From: Ehrlichia ruminantium
GTDB lineage: Bacteria; Pseudomonadota; Alphaproteobacteria; Rickettsiales; Anaplasmataceae
NCBI RefSeq assembly: GCF_009728835.1
Contig: NZ_CP033455.1
Span: 1,252,548 to 1,316,547 of the forward strand
Direction of reading: 5' to 3'
DNA: 64,000 bases
Shown: one piece after another, positions 31,300-41,871 of the stretch
Numbering within the stretch: position 1 is the stretch's first letter
How the letters are laid out: every line of letters starts with the position of its first letter
Made by a program: the position numbers and the translations under genes
The notes under the pieces: generated by a model
What the model was told of the DNA's origin: nothing
Seen by the model: the letters and a program-made list of their open reading frames with translations, nothing else
Databases searched by the model: none

Positions 31300-32427
31300 A
31301 TGATTGGTAATGCTACATTAAGTTTCTGTGTTGGCAAAGACAAACTTTTGCAGGCATTGTCTTATATCAACAGTATTGTAGAAAAACGTCATAGTATTGT
31401 TGTATTATCTTGTGTTAGGATTGAGGCATGCAACCAGAAAATTAGCTTAACATCTACAGACCTTGATATTTCAATTGTCGCTTCAATTAGTGCTAATGTT
31501 TTAGCCGATGGAATTATAGTGGTCTCTGCTCAACTTCTTTATGATATCGTGCGAAAATTACCTAATGACTTTGAAATTAAGTTTACTATTGGCAAAGATG
31601 GAAGACTCACCATAGAATGCAGTCGTACAGAATTTTTCTTACCTGTTGTTGACATAGAAAAATTTCCTGTAATTGAAAACAATGAACTACAAAATAAGTT
31701 TACTTTACAAGTATCTGAGTTAGTTAATCTTTTTGGCAAAACTAAATTTGCAATCTCTGCAGAAGAAAGTAGGTTTAATTTAAATGGAGTATATGTACAC
31801 ACGTCCGATGGAGTCCTATGTTGCGCTGCTACAGATGGGCATAGGCTATCCTTAGCTAAACTAAATAAAACAGAAAATATTTTATCGGATTTTGGCATCA
31901 TAGTTCCCAAAAAGACAGTAAATGAAATTCTAAAAATAATAGGTCATGGTAACGGAAATGATTTAATATCGATTAGTCTATCTGACAGAAAGATCTGTTT
32001 TGAGTACAAAGAATATATTCTAATATCCAAAGTTATAGATGGTATTTTTCCAAACTACAATTCAATAATACCAAAATCCCATGATAAAAATGTAGTTATT
32101 GAATCTGAAATATTATCAAATGCAATAGATAGGGTATCTGTTGTTGTTTTCGATAAAGTCAAAGTAATCAAGTTAAAGTTTATTGATAATAAATTAATAC
32201 TTAGTGCAGCATCTTCGGATCAAGGAGATGCAAGAGAAGAGCTAGAAATTGATACTTACTCTGCATCTGAAGTCACTATTGGTCTTAATGCAAGGTATTT
32301 AATGGAAGCATTATGTTGTATTAAAGGAAAATGTCACTTATCTTTTCATGATGCAAACACTGCCATATTAATACAAGAACAGAGTAACGATGATGCTATG
32401 TACATTATCATGCCAATGAGGATATAA
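31300..32427 (+). CDS. dnaN: DNA polymerase III beta sliding clamp
   Basis: A 375-aa ring-forming clamp that tethers the replicative polymerase. The three DnaN domains run ~1-125, ~126-250 and ~251-375. Recognisable blocks are 'CVGKDKLLQALSYINSIVEKR', 'FNLNGVYVHTSDGVLCCAATDGHRLSLAK' and the C-terminal 'MYIIMPMRI' close to the canonical 'YVVMPMRL'. The longest frame begins with a TTG at 31243, but the homologous start region 'MIGNATLSFCVGKDK' places the ATG at 31300. It is not beside dnaA or recF and no DnaA-box cluster was seen, so there is no evidence for an origin here. Confidence 0.95.
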   Translation: MIGNATLSFCVGKDKLLQALSYINSIVEKRHSIVVLSCVRIEACNQKISLTSTDLDISIVASISANVLADGIIVVSAQLLYDIVRKLPNDFEIKFTIGKDGRLTIECSRTEFFLPVVDIEKFPVIENNELQNKFTLQVSELVNLFGKTKFAISAEESRFNLNGVYVHTSDGVLCCAATDGHRLSLAKLNKTENILSDFGIIVPKKTVNEILKIIGHGNGNDLISISLSDRKICFEYKEYILISKVIDGIFPNYNSIIPKSHDKNVVIESEILSNAIDRVSVVVFDKVKVIKLKFIDNKLILSAASSDQGDAREELEIDTYSASEVTIGLNARYLMEALCCIKGKCHLSFHDANTAILIQEQSNDDAMYIIMPMRI

Positions 32428-33699
32428 TCAGTATAGATATTTTTTCTCTATTAGCAAAATTACAATGGTAATGTTGTTACATTATAAAATACATTAATCA
32501 ACTCTCACTAATATAGTAGTTCAGTCATTACAACTGATATCAGCCATTAATAATTCTGTTGTAAACATAAAAGGTAGCAAAACTATAAAACATATAACTG
32601 AAATTAGTTTCATTAAAATAATATTATATAGAATACTTTACTCATAAATATGGGATTCTTTTTACCAAAAAGTCATGTATCATATCACCCAAAGAATATC
32701 AGTAATAAAAGTCTAAATACTTTTATATGGACTCTATACATGAATACCATTAATGTTCAATCAGCAATAATATTCTTTGTTTTTCATTAAATTCCTAAAA
32801 ATCACTTATTGTGTATTTGAAAGTCAGCAGCAAGCAAGTTTCATATTTTTGACTCATACTTGTACACCACCCATATACAAAAATAGGATTCAAACTACAT
32901 TTTTCATCTCACATATCACATATACAGAATCGTATAACCAATAGGAAAATATTGCTTTACCCTATAATAGCTTTTCTTAAAAAACATTATGTATAAAGTG
33001 ATACACATTTTTTTTAGAATTACTAGATATATTATAACACAAACAGATTTTATAATACTTATATTTTCTACACAGTGCGACTATACTATGCTTATACATA
33101 CTGCCTTAAAGCCATCGTATACACAACACTAAGTAGAGTTATGACTTTATCCAATAGCACTTAATTCTACATAGTATGACTACACGTTGTTTACATATAC
33201 TGCCCTGAAAGTTATCGTATACACAATATTAAGTAGAGTTATGACATTTATCCAATAATACTTATTCTCACAGTATGATTACACATTGCTTACATATACC
33301 TTCCTGAAAGTCATTGTATACACAACACTAAGTAGAGTTATGACTTTATCCAATAACACTTAATTCTACACAGTATGACTACACGTTGTTTACATATACT
33401 GCCCCGAAAGTCATCTTACACACAACACTAAGTAGAGTTATGACTTTATCCAACAATACTTATTCTACACAGTGTTACTATACGGTGTTTATACATACTG
33501 CCTCAAAGCGATCATATACACAATATAAACAAAGTTATCATACTTACCTATAATACTCATTATTTTGCAAAACTCGCGACTATACCTTATAGAGCAGTTA
33601 AGTATAACACACATTGACTTATATCTTCACCTAAATATAATAACATCGTTTTTTTATACTTAAGAAAATTTAAATTTGTTAACAAAAAATATTATACTA
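32428..33699. other. Convergent spacer dnaN/mrp with 100-bp array
   Basis: 1.3 kb between convergent genes. The first ~640 bp hold nothing I recognise; the remainder is mostly the 100-bp array listed separately. Confidence 0.55.
33068..33590. repeat. Tandem repeat, ~100-bp unit, ~5 copies
   Basis: The landmark 'aagtagagtt' recurs at 33131, 33231, 33330 and 33430 (spacings 100, 99, 100), with a worn match at ~33528. Copies are more diverged than in the 116- or 141-bp arrays, suggesting an older array. Confidence 0.9.
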
Positions 33700-34749
33700 C
33701 TATACACCATTGATAATACACAACATATTATTAGTAATACTATCATAAATCTCACATATTTCACGACCAAGCATCAAAGGATTACCTAACTCTGCAGTAT
33801 TACATATTTGAGGATATATTGGTACTTCCCCTAAAAGATTGACATCTAACGTATCTGCCATAGTACGTACACCTTGCTTACCAAAGATATAAGTCTTATT
33901 ACCAGAAGTAGTATCAACAAAATAACTCATATTTTCTATTACACCAATAATACCAACCTTCATCTTATTCATCATATCACACATTTTTACTGCATCAATA
34001 ATAGCTAACTCCTGTGGGGTAGATACTACAATAATACCAGTAATATCAAATTTACTAGAAAAGGTAATATGAACATCACCTGTACCAGGAGGAGTATCTA
34101 CAATTAAATAATCTAATTCTCCCCATGCTGTATTTAATATTAAACTATATATCGCCTTACTCACCATAGGACCACGCCAAATAGCAGCATCCTTCTTACT
34201 AGTAAGATATCCAATAGACATGCTTTTAAGACCATATCTAACAATCGGTATTATTCTATTACAACTATCTATCTCAGGATTCGTACCATCTGCAACTCCT
34301 AGCATATGTGGTATGGATGGACCATAAATATCAAGATCAAGTAATGCTGTCTTATACTTTTTACGTAGTAAAGCAAACGCTATATTCAAAGCAATTGTAG
34401 ATTTTCCAACTCCACCCTTACCAGAAGATACAAGTATTACATTTTTGACATCACGAATAGACATTTTACTTACAGGATCACCTTGACGTGGTTTATTAGC
34501 AGTACGTGTACTAGTAAGAATAATCTTTACATACTCGACATTTGCAATAAGACTAATAGCATCTTTACATTGCTTTTCAATTATATCTCGTTGTACAACA
34601 TGATATTCATCGACTAAATTTAAAATACAAGTAATGTTATTACCATCAATTAATACTGAAGAAACTAAACCAAGCTCCACAATATTTTTATTGCTACGCT
34701 GATCTACAACTTTTGACAATACATTTAATATATCATTCTGATTTATCAC
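33700..34749 (-). CDS. mrp: Mrp/ApbC-type iron-sulfur carrier P-loop ATPase
   Basis: A 349-aa MinD/Mrp-family ATPase thought to deliver Fe-S clusters to apoproteins. Residues ~1-90 form the DUF59/MIP18-like domain; the P-loop is 'SSGKGGVGKST' (~108-118); 'LDLDIYGPSIPHMLG' and 'DYLIVDTPPGTGDVH' are further signatures. The segment after 'ENMSYF', where many family members have the cluster-binding CxxC, reads 'VDTTSGNKTYIFG' and has no Cys. The start is GTG with AAAGGAG 4 nt upstream. It is divergent from prs, 124 bp away. Confidence 0.93.
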   Translation of the reverse strand: MINQNDILNVLSKVVDQRSNKNIVELGLVSSVLIDGNNITCILNLVDEYHVVQRDIIEKQCKDAISLIANVEYVKIILTSTRTANKPRQGDPVSKMSIRDVKNVILVSSGKGGVGKSTIALNIAFALLRKKYKTALLDLDIYGPSIPHMLGVADGTNPEIDSCNRIIPIVRYGLKSMSIGYLTSKKDAAIWRGPMVSKAIYSLILNTAWGELDYLIVDTPPGTGDVHITFSSKFDITGIIVVSTPQELAIIDAVKMCDMMNKMKVGIIGVIENMSYFVDTTSGNKTYIFGKQGVRTMADTLDVNLLGEVPIYPQICNTAELGNPLMLGREICEIYDSITNNMLCIINGV

Positions 34750-34873
34750 TATTCTCCTTTAATAAAGACTATTCTATGATATCATAATACTATAAAAAAT
34801 ACCTATTTACTTTTTCTACACTATTACATATTATCACGATGCACGTTTTTATATAATTAGAGCAACTTATCTA

Positions 34874-35830
34874 ATGTTAATATCTGCTGGTATACATAAT
34901 ACTGACTTAGCAAAAAGAATATCAGAGCTAACACATATAAGACTCATTCAATCACATACTTCAAGATTTGCAGATCAAGAATTAAATGTAGAAGTAGAAG
35001 AAATTCAAGGTAATAAGAACAAACATATAATACTACTACATAGCATAACTTCCCCAGCACATGATAGTTTATTAGAATTATTGTTATTAATCGATGCACT
35101 AAAAAGAGCATTATCCCCAAATAAAATTACACTAATAATCCCATACTGTTGTTATACTAGACAAGATAGAATAATGTACAGAATATCAGGTAACAGCAAC
35201 ATGGTATCTGCATTAAGCGCTAAAGTTATCGCTAATGTACTACAAACAACCAATGCTAACAACATTACATTTATTGATTTACATTCAAATCAACTTATTG
35301 GCTTCTTTGATACAGATATTACCAATTTAAGTGCCAATAGTATTTTTATAGATGCTATTATTCAAAAATGTACCACAGATAACCTAGTTATTGTATCACC
35401 TGATTATGGAGCGTTAAATAGAACTAGAGCTTTTGCACATACACTAGCACAACAGTACAATTTAAATAATGAAATTCAAATAGCAATAATAGACAAACAT
35501 CGCACCAAACCCGGTGTATCTGAAGTTATGAATATAATTGGTAACGTAGCAAATAAGGAATGCATAATAGTAGATGACATAGTCGATTCAGGTGGCACGT
35601 TATGCAACGCAGCATTAGCATTAAAAAACAATGGAGCCTTACAAGTTAGTGCATATATTACACATGGGGTATTATCCGGCAATGCATTAGACAAAATAGC
35701 TAATTCACAATTAACTACACTTACCATAACTGACACAATAAATCATTGTTTTATTAATACCCAAAAAGTTAAAGTGTTATCTATAGATAAATTTATCAGT
35801 AATTACATACTATATACTCTATCTAATTAA
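34874..35830 (+). CDS. prs: Ribose-phosphate pyrophosphokinase
   Basis: A 318-aa enzyme making PRPP, the activated ribose for nucleotide and cofactor synthesis. The PRPP-binding loop is 'CIIVDDIVDSGGTLCNAALAL'; N-terminal blocks are 'RFADQELNVEVEE' and 'LIIPYCCYTRQDR'. Conserved 'DLHSNQLIGFFD' also fits. Sequence is somewhat divergent from E. coli Prs, as in other Rickettsiales. It supplies substrate for the purine steps encoded by purD and purK in this window. Confidence 0.94.
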   Translation: MLISAGIHNTDLAKRISELTHIRLIQSHTSRFADQELNVEVEEIQGNKNKHIILLHSITSPAHDSLLELLLLIDALKRALSPNKITLIIPYCCYTRQDRIMYRISGNSNMVSALSAKVIANVLQTTNANNITFIDLHSNQLIGFFDTDITNLSANSIFIDAIIQKCTTDNLVIVSPDYGALNRTRAFAHTLAQQYNLNNEIQIAIIDKHRTKPGVSEVMNIIGNVANKECIIVDDIVDSGGTLCNAALALKNNGALQVSAYITHGVLSGNALDKIANSQLTTLTITDTINHCFINTQKVKVLSIDKFISNYILYTLSN

Positions 35831-37832
35831 TCAATAGACTGAAAAAACACCATATTTAATAAGAAATGTATTGTTTATAAAAGTAAGCCAGGTTCCTATC
35901 CCAAGAATAATAACCCTAAAATACACAAAGTTTAATAATTATATAACATCTCTTATTTCAGGACATAAGATATAAATTTATCATCTAGAAGAGTATAGTA
36001 AAAATATTTATCAATGCAATACATCTCTATAACCTTCAATGACTATATAATCAACTAGTCAATAATAAGGTTGTTTAACTCTGTTAAATTTGCCATTAGT
36101 ATATAAGAGACAAATCTATAATCTAGAAGGAACATAAAAAATATCTATCATGAAATACATCTCTATAACCTTCATGACTATATAATCAACTAATCAATAT
36201 ATAAGGTTGTATAACTCTGCTAAATTTGCCATTAGTATATAAGAGACAAATCTATAATCTAGAAGGAGTATAAAAAATACCTATTAATGAAATACATCTC
36301 TATAACCTTCATGACTATATAATCAACTAATCAATATATAAGGTTGTATAACTCTGCTAAATTTGCCATTAGTATATAAGAGACAAATCTATAATCTAGA
36401 AGGAATATAAAAAATACCTATTAATGAAATACATCTCTATAACCTTCATGACTATATAATCAACTAATCAATATATAAGGTTGTATAACTCTGCTAAATT
36501 TGCCATTAGTATATAAGAGACAAATCTATAATCTAGAAGGAACATAAAAAATACCTATTAATGAAATACATCTCTATAACCTTCATGACTATATAATCAA
36601 CTAATCAATATATAAGGTTGTATAACTCTGCTAAATTTGCCATTAGTATATAAGAGACAAATCTATAATCTAGAAGGAACATAAAAAATACCCATTAATG
36701 AAATACATCTCTATAACCTTCATGACTATATAATCAACTAGTCAATATATAAGGTTGTATAACTCTGCTAAATTTGCCATTAGTATATAAGAGACAAATC
36801 TATAATCTAGAAGGAATATAAAAAATATCTACCATGAAATACATCTATATAACCTTCAATAACTAATATATCAGGTTGAAATAATTGTTAAATCTATCAT
36901 TTAGGACATGAGAGATTAATTGTAATGATAAACAACCAGTTTAACATTTCCGGAATAATTGAACTAGGATCTTAACACTTATCTAACTATACAAAAAATG
37001 ACAAGCTTTCCTAGCACAATACAATAAAATTAAGATATATATTGAATAGTCAGCATAATAAAAAAAATCTTCTCTATTTTAATAATGAGATAATACTAAC
37101 ATTTCAATTGTAATATACTGATAATTATGCGTCATATCACTAACTTAACAGTCCAAAAATGACCTAATAAGAAATCACTTCAAGAACAGACAAGCAACAC
37201 ACGTAATAAAAATTTACATTGCAAGTTTGGTATAGCATAAGGTTAATATATAACTTTATTTCCTAGCATACACTAATAAATAAATTAATAGATACTACAT
37301 TTGTGAGTTATGTATTATGAGGTATAAAATACAACACAACTAACTAAATATCCAAACTAATATCCTACTCAAAAACAAACATAAAATCTTCTATCTTCAA
37401 AGAATAAAACTTTATCAACCTCTACTACTAATAAATTTAAATAATTACACAGCTATATAATAGACAAAGATAATTAAATACCTTAACAATTAAGTACTAT
37501 AATAGCTATTTCATAATTACCCATATTTACATTATAAATGCAAACTTGGTTTATATAGACTCAATCTATAATTAATCACATAGATTAATTAATAAACACA
37601 TATATACCAATATTACCTACACATTAGAATTGATAAACAAACCACAAAATCAACAATAATCAAAACAGACAAGTAAGAATAAAGTACTGTATATTCAAAT
37701 AATTTCAAGATTAACTTTTATCATACATTACAATTTATATAACACATTAAGAATTCAAATTTTATCCATTGATAAATTTTCAAGTAACTATATACTATAG
37801 CATCTACTGTCAACTTAATAATAAGGAAGAAA
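35831..37832. other. 2-kb spacer prs/gatC with 137-bp array
   Basis: Contains the 137-bp array listed separately. The ~900 bp to its right (36930-37832) are AT-rich with no gene or RNA recognised. Confidence 0.55.
35950..36930. repeat. Tandem repeat, 137-bp unit, ~7 copies
   Basis: The landmark 'tgccattagt' recurs at 36091, 36227, 36364, 36501, 36638 and 36775 (spacings 136, then 137 x4). Central copies are nearly identical; both ends decay gradually. It is the largest array by length in this window. Confidence 0.96.
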
Positions 37833-38162
37833 TTGATAAATAACCAGGATAAGAATAATAACTTACAGCAAAAAAGGATAACAAAAGATGACCTGTTACA
37901 AGTTGCAAAGTTAGTAAAAATAAAACTCAGTGATGACGAGGTAGGCTACTATATAAAAGAATTAGAATCTGTATTAAGTTGGATCAATACAATATCACAA
38001 GTTGATACAGAAAATATTATCCCAATGAGCCACGGTGGCATCAGTCATACATTACCTTTACGTCAGGATATTATTAATGATGGAAATATAAAGGATACCG
38101 TACTTTCTAACTCTCCTAAGCAAGAACAAGATTTTTTCGTTGTACCAAAAGTAATTGAGTAA
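37833..38162 (+). CDS. gatC: Glutamyl-tRNA(Gln) amidotransferase subunit C
   Basis: A 109-aa subunit that stabilises the GatCAB complex, which turns Glu-tRNA(Gln) (and Asp-tRNA(Asn)) into the correct aminoacyl-tRNA. The family pattern is 'ITKDDLLQVAKLVKIKLSDDEVG', 'LESVLSWINTISQVDTENI', and the C-terminal 'LRQDI...FFVVPKVIE'. The start is a TTG at 37833, supported by AAGGA (37823-37827) 5 nt upstream. gatA does not follow within the next 10 kb, so the gat genes are split. Confidence 0.92.
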   Translation: MINNQDKNNNLQQKRITKDDLLQVAKLVKIKLSDDEVGYYIKELESVLSWINTISQVDTENIIPMSHGGISHTLPLRQDIINDGNIKDTVLSNSPKQEQDFFVVPKVIE

Positions 38163-38561
38163 TAACGTACAAAAAATATTTCACCAATAAATTATTACAG
38201 TTCTAAAACTCCAAAATGAAGATAATTTTCAGTCAGGTAAGTACAACATTGCAAATCAATATCACAGAATATTATCCTACTTAACTATAGTCGAATTAAC
38301 CATACGCTATTTTACGTAAGAATAATATTAACGATGAGCAATATCAAGACATTACATTTCGCTCATTTCTTTATACAAAAATGCACTTCTTCCCAATGAA
38401 TCATTAACACTTAAAATACAATGGACTAAACTTTTCATAATTTACCTAATAGATAATTATGTAAAATACAATACCTAAAACATTAATGTACTACTTTTGC
38501 ATTATATCACTAGTTCCATAAGTGATAGAATTTTCTTGTACTTATAACGTCAAATATTTAT
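38163..38561. other. Convergent spacer gatC/acnA
   Basis: 399 bp of AT-rich DNA between convergent genes. No array, RNA gene or terminator hairpin recognised. Confidence 0.5.
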
Positions 38562-41189
38562 TTAATTTGCTATCATTTTCATAAGTACATACTGCAATAC
38601 ACCACCACTTTTAAAATATTCAACTTCAATAGCAGTATTAAGATTACAAACTACATCAATACTCTGACTAGTGCTATTTTTTCTAAAAATAACACATTTT
38701 AACTCTTGATTTATACCCACTTTACCAGTAATCGTGATGACTTCATCACCTACTAAATTTAATGTCTTCCTAGTACACCCATCCTTAAATGTTAATGGTA
38801 ACACTCCCATACCAACAAGATTCGACCTATGTATACGTTCAAAACTTTCTGCTATAATAGCTTTAACATTCAGAAAAAAAGTACCTTTAGCAGCCCAATC
38901 TCTACTCGATCCACTACCATATTCCTTACCCGCAACAACAACCAAAGGTACATTATTTTGCTGATAAAGTTGTGATGCATCAAAAATTGACATCTCTTCA
39001 CCAGTAGGAACATATCTAGTTAAACCACCTTCACTATGCACCATCTCATTACGCACACGAATATTAGCAAAAGTACCTCGTGTCATGACATGATGATTTC
39101 CTCTCCTTGATCCGTAAGAATTGAAATCTTCTACCATAACATTATTTTGCAATAAAAACTTACCAGCTGGACTATGTAAAGCAATATTACCTGCAGGAGA
39201 AATATGATCAGTAGTAACACTATCACCTAACAATGCCAAAATATTTGCATTATTGATATTAACCTCATCACCATTATCTAACCTAGAAGACAAATTTTTA
39301 AAATACGTTGGATTTTGTATGTACGTACTATCTACATCCCACTCATATATATCGCTCTCAACATATTTCAAATCTTCCCAATATTTTCCTCCATTAAATA
39401 TATTTTTATATCGCTTAGTAAACACTTGCTTATCAATAGTACTCTGTATCACTTGATTAATTTCATCATTAGATGGCCAAATGTCTGATAAATAAATATT
39501 GTTACCATTATCATCAACAGCTATAGGATCAGAAGTAAGATCTATATCAACAGTACCAGCTAAAGCATAAGCTACAACAAGTGGAGGAGATGCTAAAAAG
39601 TTAGCTCGCACACATGGATGTATTCTTCCCTCAAAATTACGATTACCAGATAAAACTGCTGCAACTAATAAATCATTAGATTTAATATCTTCTTCAATAT
39701 GAGCAGCCAATGCACCAGAGTTTCCAATACAAGTAGTACATCCATATCCAACTAAATAAAATCCAAGAGCATCCAAATGCTTTTGTAATCCTGATTTGAC
39801 CAGATATTCTGTTACAACTTGCGAACCAGGAGCTAATGAAGTCTTTACCCATGGTTTAGATTTTAAATTCAACATATTAGCTTTACGTGCAACAAGTCCT
39901 GCCGCAATCATTACATTTGGATTTGATGTATTAGTACAACTAGTTATTGCAGCAATAACTACATCACCATTCTTTAAATGTTTTGCTGATTCATTAGTTT
40001 TAGTTGATTTTACGCCTAAACTTGTTAATGTTGTTTTCACTTGAGAAAGAAAAATCTTATCTTGAGGTCTTTTCGGACCAGCTAATACAGGTTGTACCTC
40101 ACTTAAATCAAATTCTATCTCATCATCATATCTTAGCTCCTCTTTAGTATGCCATAAATATTGTTCTTTAGCATAAGATTCTACTAAATCTATAAGAGAT
40201 AAGTCACGTCCTGTTATATCTAAGTATTCTAAGGTTTTATGATCTATTGGAAAAAACCCACATGTAGCTCCATATTCAGGAGACATATTCGCTACAGTTG
40301 CTCTATCAGCAATAGATAAATTATCTAAACCTTCACCAAAAAACTCAACAAATTTTCCTACAACACCTTTACTTCTCAAGATATTAGTAATTGTCAATAC
40401 CATATCAGTTGCAGTAACACCTTCCAACAACTTACCTACCAGCTTAAACCCTATAACTTCAGGAATCAACATAGTAATCGGTTGACCTAACATGACTGCT
40501 TCAGCCTCTATTCCTCCTACACCCCATCCTAACACGGACAATCCATTAATCATAGTAGTATGACTGTCAGTACCAACTAAAGTATCAGGATAAACTAAAT
40601 TACCATCATTCCATATAACTTTAGCAAGATATTCTAAATTTACCTGATGACAAATACCAGCTCCAGGAGGTACAACACGAAAATTCTTAAATGCATATTG
40701 TCCCCATTTTAAAAATTTATACCTTTCCAAATTTCTCTGCATTTCTATGGAAACATTTTTATCAAAAGAACTATCTGTTCCATATGAATCAACCTGAATT
40801 GAATGATCTATAATTAAATCAACTGGTACTTTAGGATTAATTATAGCCGGATTACCACCATTTTCCTTTACGTAATCACGCATTGCAGCTAAATCAACCA
40901 CTGCAGGGACACCTGTAAAATCCTGCATTAATACTCGAGCAGGTGTAAAATTGATTTCATAATTTATATGTTCATCAGCACATTTAGCTAATTTTTTTAT
41001 GTCTTCAATTTTAACACTAAATCCATTTTCATTACGTAATAAATTTTCAAACAGTACTTTAAGTGAATATGGTAATTTTCTAATATTAATACCTAACTCT
41101 TCAGATGCAACTCTAATACTAAAATACTCATAACAATTTTTACCAACATTTAATTTTTGCTGTGAATTCAGAGAATTTAAAAATCCCAC
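38562..41189 (-). CDS. acnA: Aconitate hydratase A
   Basis: An 875-aa TCA-cycle enzyme that isomerises citrate and isocitrate; a [4Fe-4S] protein of the AcnA/IRP1 type. The three cluster cysteines are in 'ITSCTNTSNP' (about residue 418) and 'GYGCTTCIGNSG' (about 484 and 487). 'VPAVVDLAAMRDYV', 'VDSHTTMINGLSVLGWGVGG'-like text and the swivelling-domain block 'KEYGSGSSRDWAAKGT' are all present. The start codon is GTG, with GGAG 8 nt upstream. Length is normal. The TCA cycle is the main energy source in Ehrlichia, which feeds on host glutamine and proline. Confidence 0.97.
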   Translation of the reverse strand: MGFLNSLNSQQKLNVGKNCYEYFSIRVASEELGINIRKLPYSLKVLFENLLRNENGFSVKIEDIKKLAKCADEHINYEINFTPARVLMQDFTGVPAVVDLAAMRDYVKENGGNPAIINPKVPVDLIIDHSIQVDSYGTDSSFDKNVSIEMQRNLERYKFLKWGQYAFKNFRVVPPGAGICHQVNLEYLAKVIWNDGNLVYPDTLVGTDSHTTMINGLSVLGWGVGGIEAEAVMLGQPITMLIPEVIGFKLVGKLLEGVTATDMVLTITNILRSKGVVGKFVEFFGEGLDNLSIADRATVANMSPEYGATCGFFPIDHKTLEYLDITGRDLSLIDLVESYAKEQYLWHTKEELRYDDEIEFDLSEVQPVLAGPKRPQDKIFLSQVKTTLTSLGVKSTKTNESAKHLKNGDVVIAAITSCTNTSNPNVMIAAGLVARKANMLNLKSKPWVKTSLAPGSQVVTEYLVKSGLQKHLDALGFYLVGYGCTTCIGNSGALAAHIEEDIKSNDLLVAAVLSGNRNFEGRIHPCVRANFLASPPLVVAYALAGTVDIDLTSDPIAVDDNGNNIYLSDIWPSNDEINQVIQSTIDKQVFTKRYKNIFNGGKYWEDLKYVESDIYEWDVDSTYIQNPTYFKNLSSRLDNGDEVNINNANILALLGDSVTTDHISPAGNIALHSPAGKFLLQNNVMVEDFNSYGSRRGNHHVMTRGTFANIRVRNEMVHSEGGLTRYVPTGEEMSIFDASQLYQQNNVPLVVVAGKEYGSGSSRDWAAKGTFFLNVKAIIAESFERIHRSNLVGMGVLPLTFKDGCTRKTLNLVGDEVITITGKVGINQELKCVIFRKNSTSQSIDVVCNLNTAIEVEYFKSGGVLQYVLMKMIAN

Positions 41190-41694
41190 GCTATAAACTC
41201 CAATAACTTAACTTTTCATCTAAAATAACTAATACATGAATACCAATAGTACCATTAAGTATATATCACCAAATTCTTAAATTAAAGTGTTCTTAATAAC
41301 TTCCTATAAAGAATTAACAGCATACTTACTAAGCTTTTATAACTTAAATTTATTACGAAAACTCACAAGTTTAATATTCCTAACAATTCTACAATTTCAC
41401 AATTGAAACACTTACAAGATTTGTCCTTAAACATTATATACACTTATTTAGAAAATACACTACTAGTACAAAAAAATATAATTGATTTGATTAATACTCC
41501 TAATAGTATTATAAACTTCTCATTAAATATTATAATGTATATCACTTTTTAATAACATATACCACTATTGATAAAGCCAGCTTTTACAAAACGCATAATT
41601 AATTCATTTAATAATATAATTTTACAATCAAGCATCAATATAAATTAACTCGTAAAATAATAATTCATGTCTAATTAATGAGTATTATTATGCT
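41190..41694. other. Spacer upstream of acnA and downstream of the small ORF
   Basis: About 500 bp, AT-rich. It should carry the acnA promoter (minus strand). Nothing else recognised. Confidence 0.45.
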
Positions 41695-41871
41695 TTATAG
41701 ACAATAATATAATTCATAATAGTAATATCTATAAATAATACTTACAATATTTTCACTTAAACATTGATCTAACCCGGTAGATAAATTAGTAAATAGCCCG
41801 AGCACTTCTTTAACTAAATTATCCGTTAAATAAAAAGTAAGTATAGAAAGCCCTATTTCATTAAGGCTCAA
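41695..41871 (-). CDS. Possible 58-aa ORF coupled to apaG, or gene remnant
   Basis: A 58-codon frame starts with a TTG that overlaps the apaG stop codon (TTGA), the classic layout of translational coupling. The first ~45 codons ('LNEIGLSILTFYLTDN', 'VKEVLGLFTNLSTGLDQCL') are less AT-rich than the surrounding spacer and read as a plausible helical peptide; the last ~12 are Tyr/Ile-rich and look like spacer. It could be a small real protein, or the 5' remnant of a decayed gene behind apaG. I do not recognise the family. Confidence 0.35.
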   Translation of the reverse strand: MSLNEIGLSILTFYLTDNLVKEVLGLFTNLSTGLDQCLSENIVSIIYRYYYYELYYCL

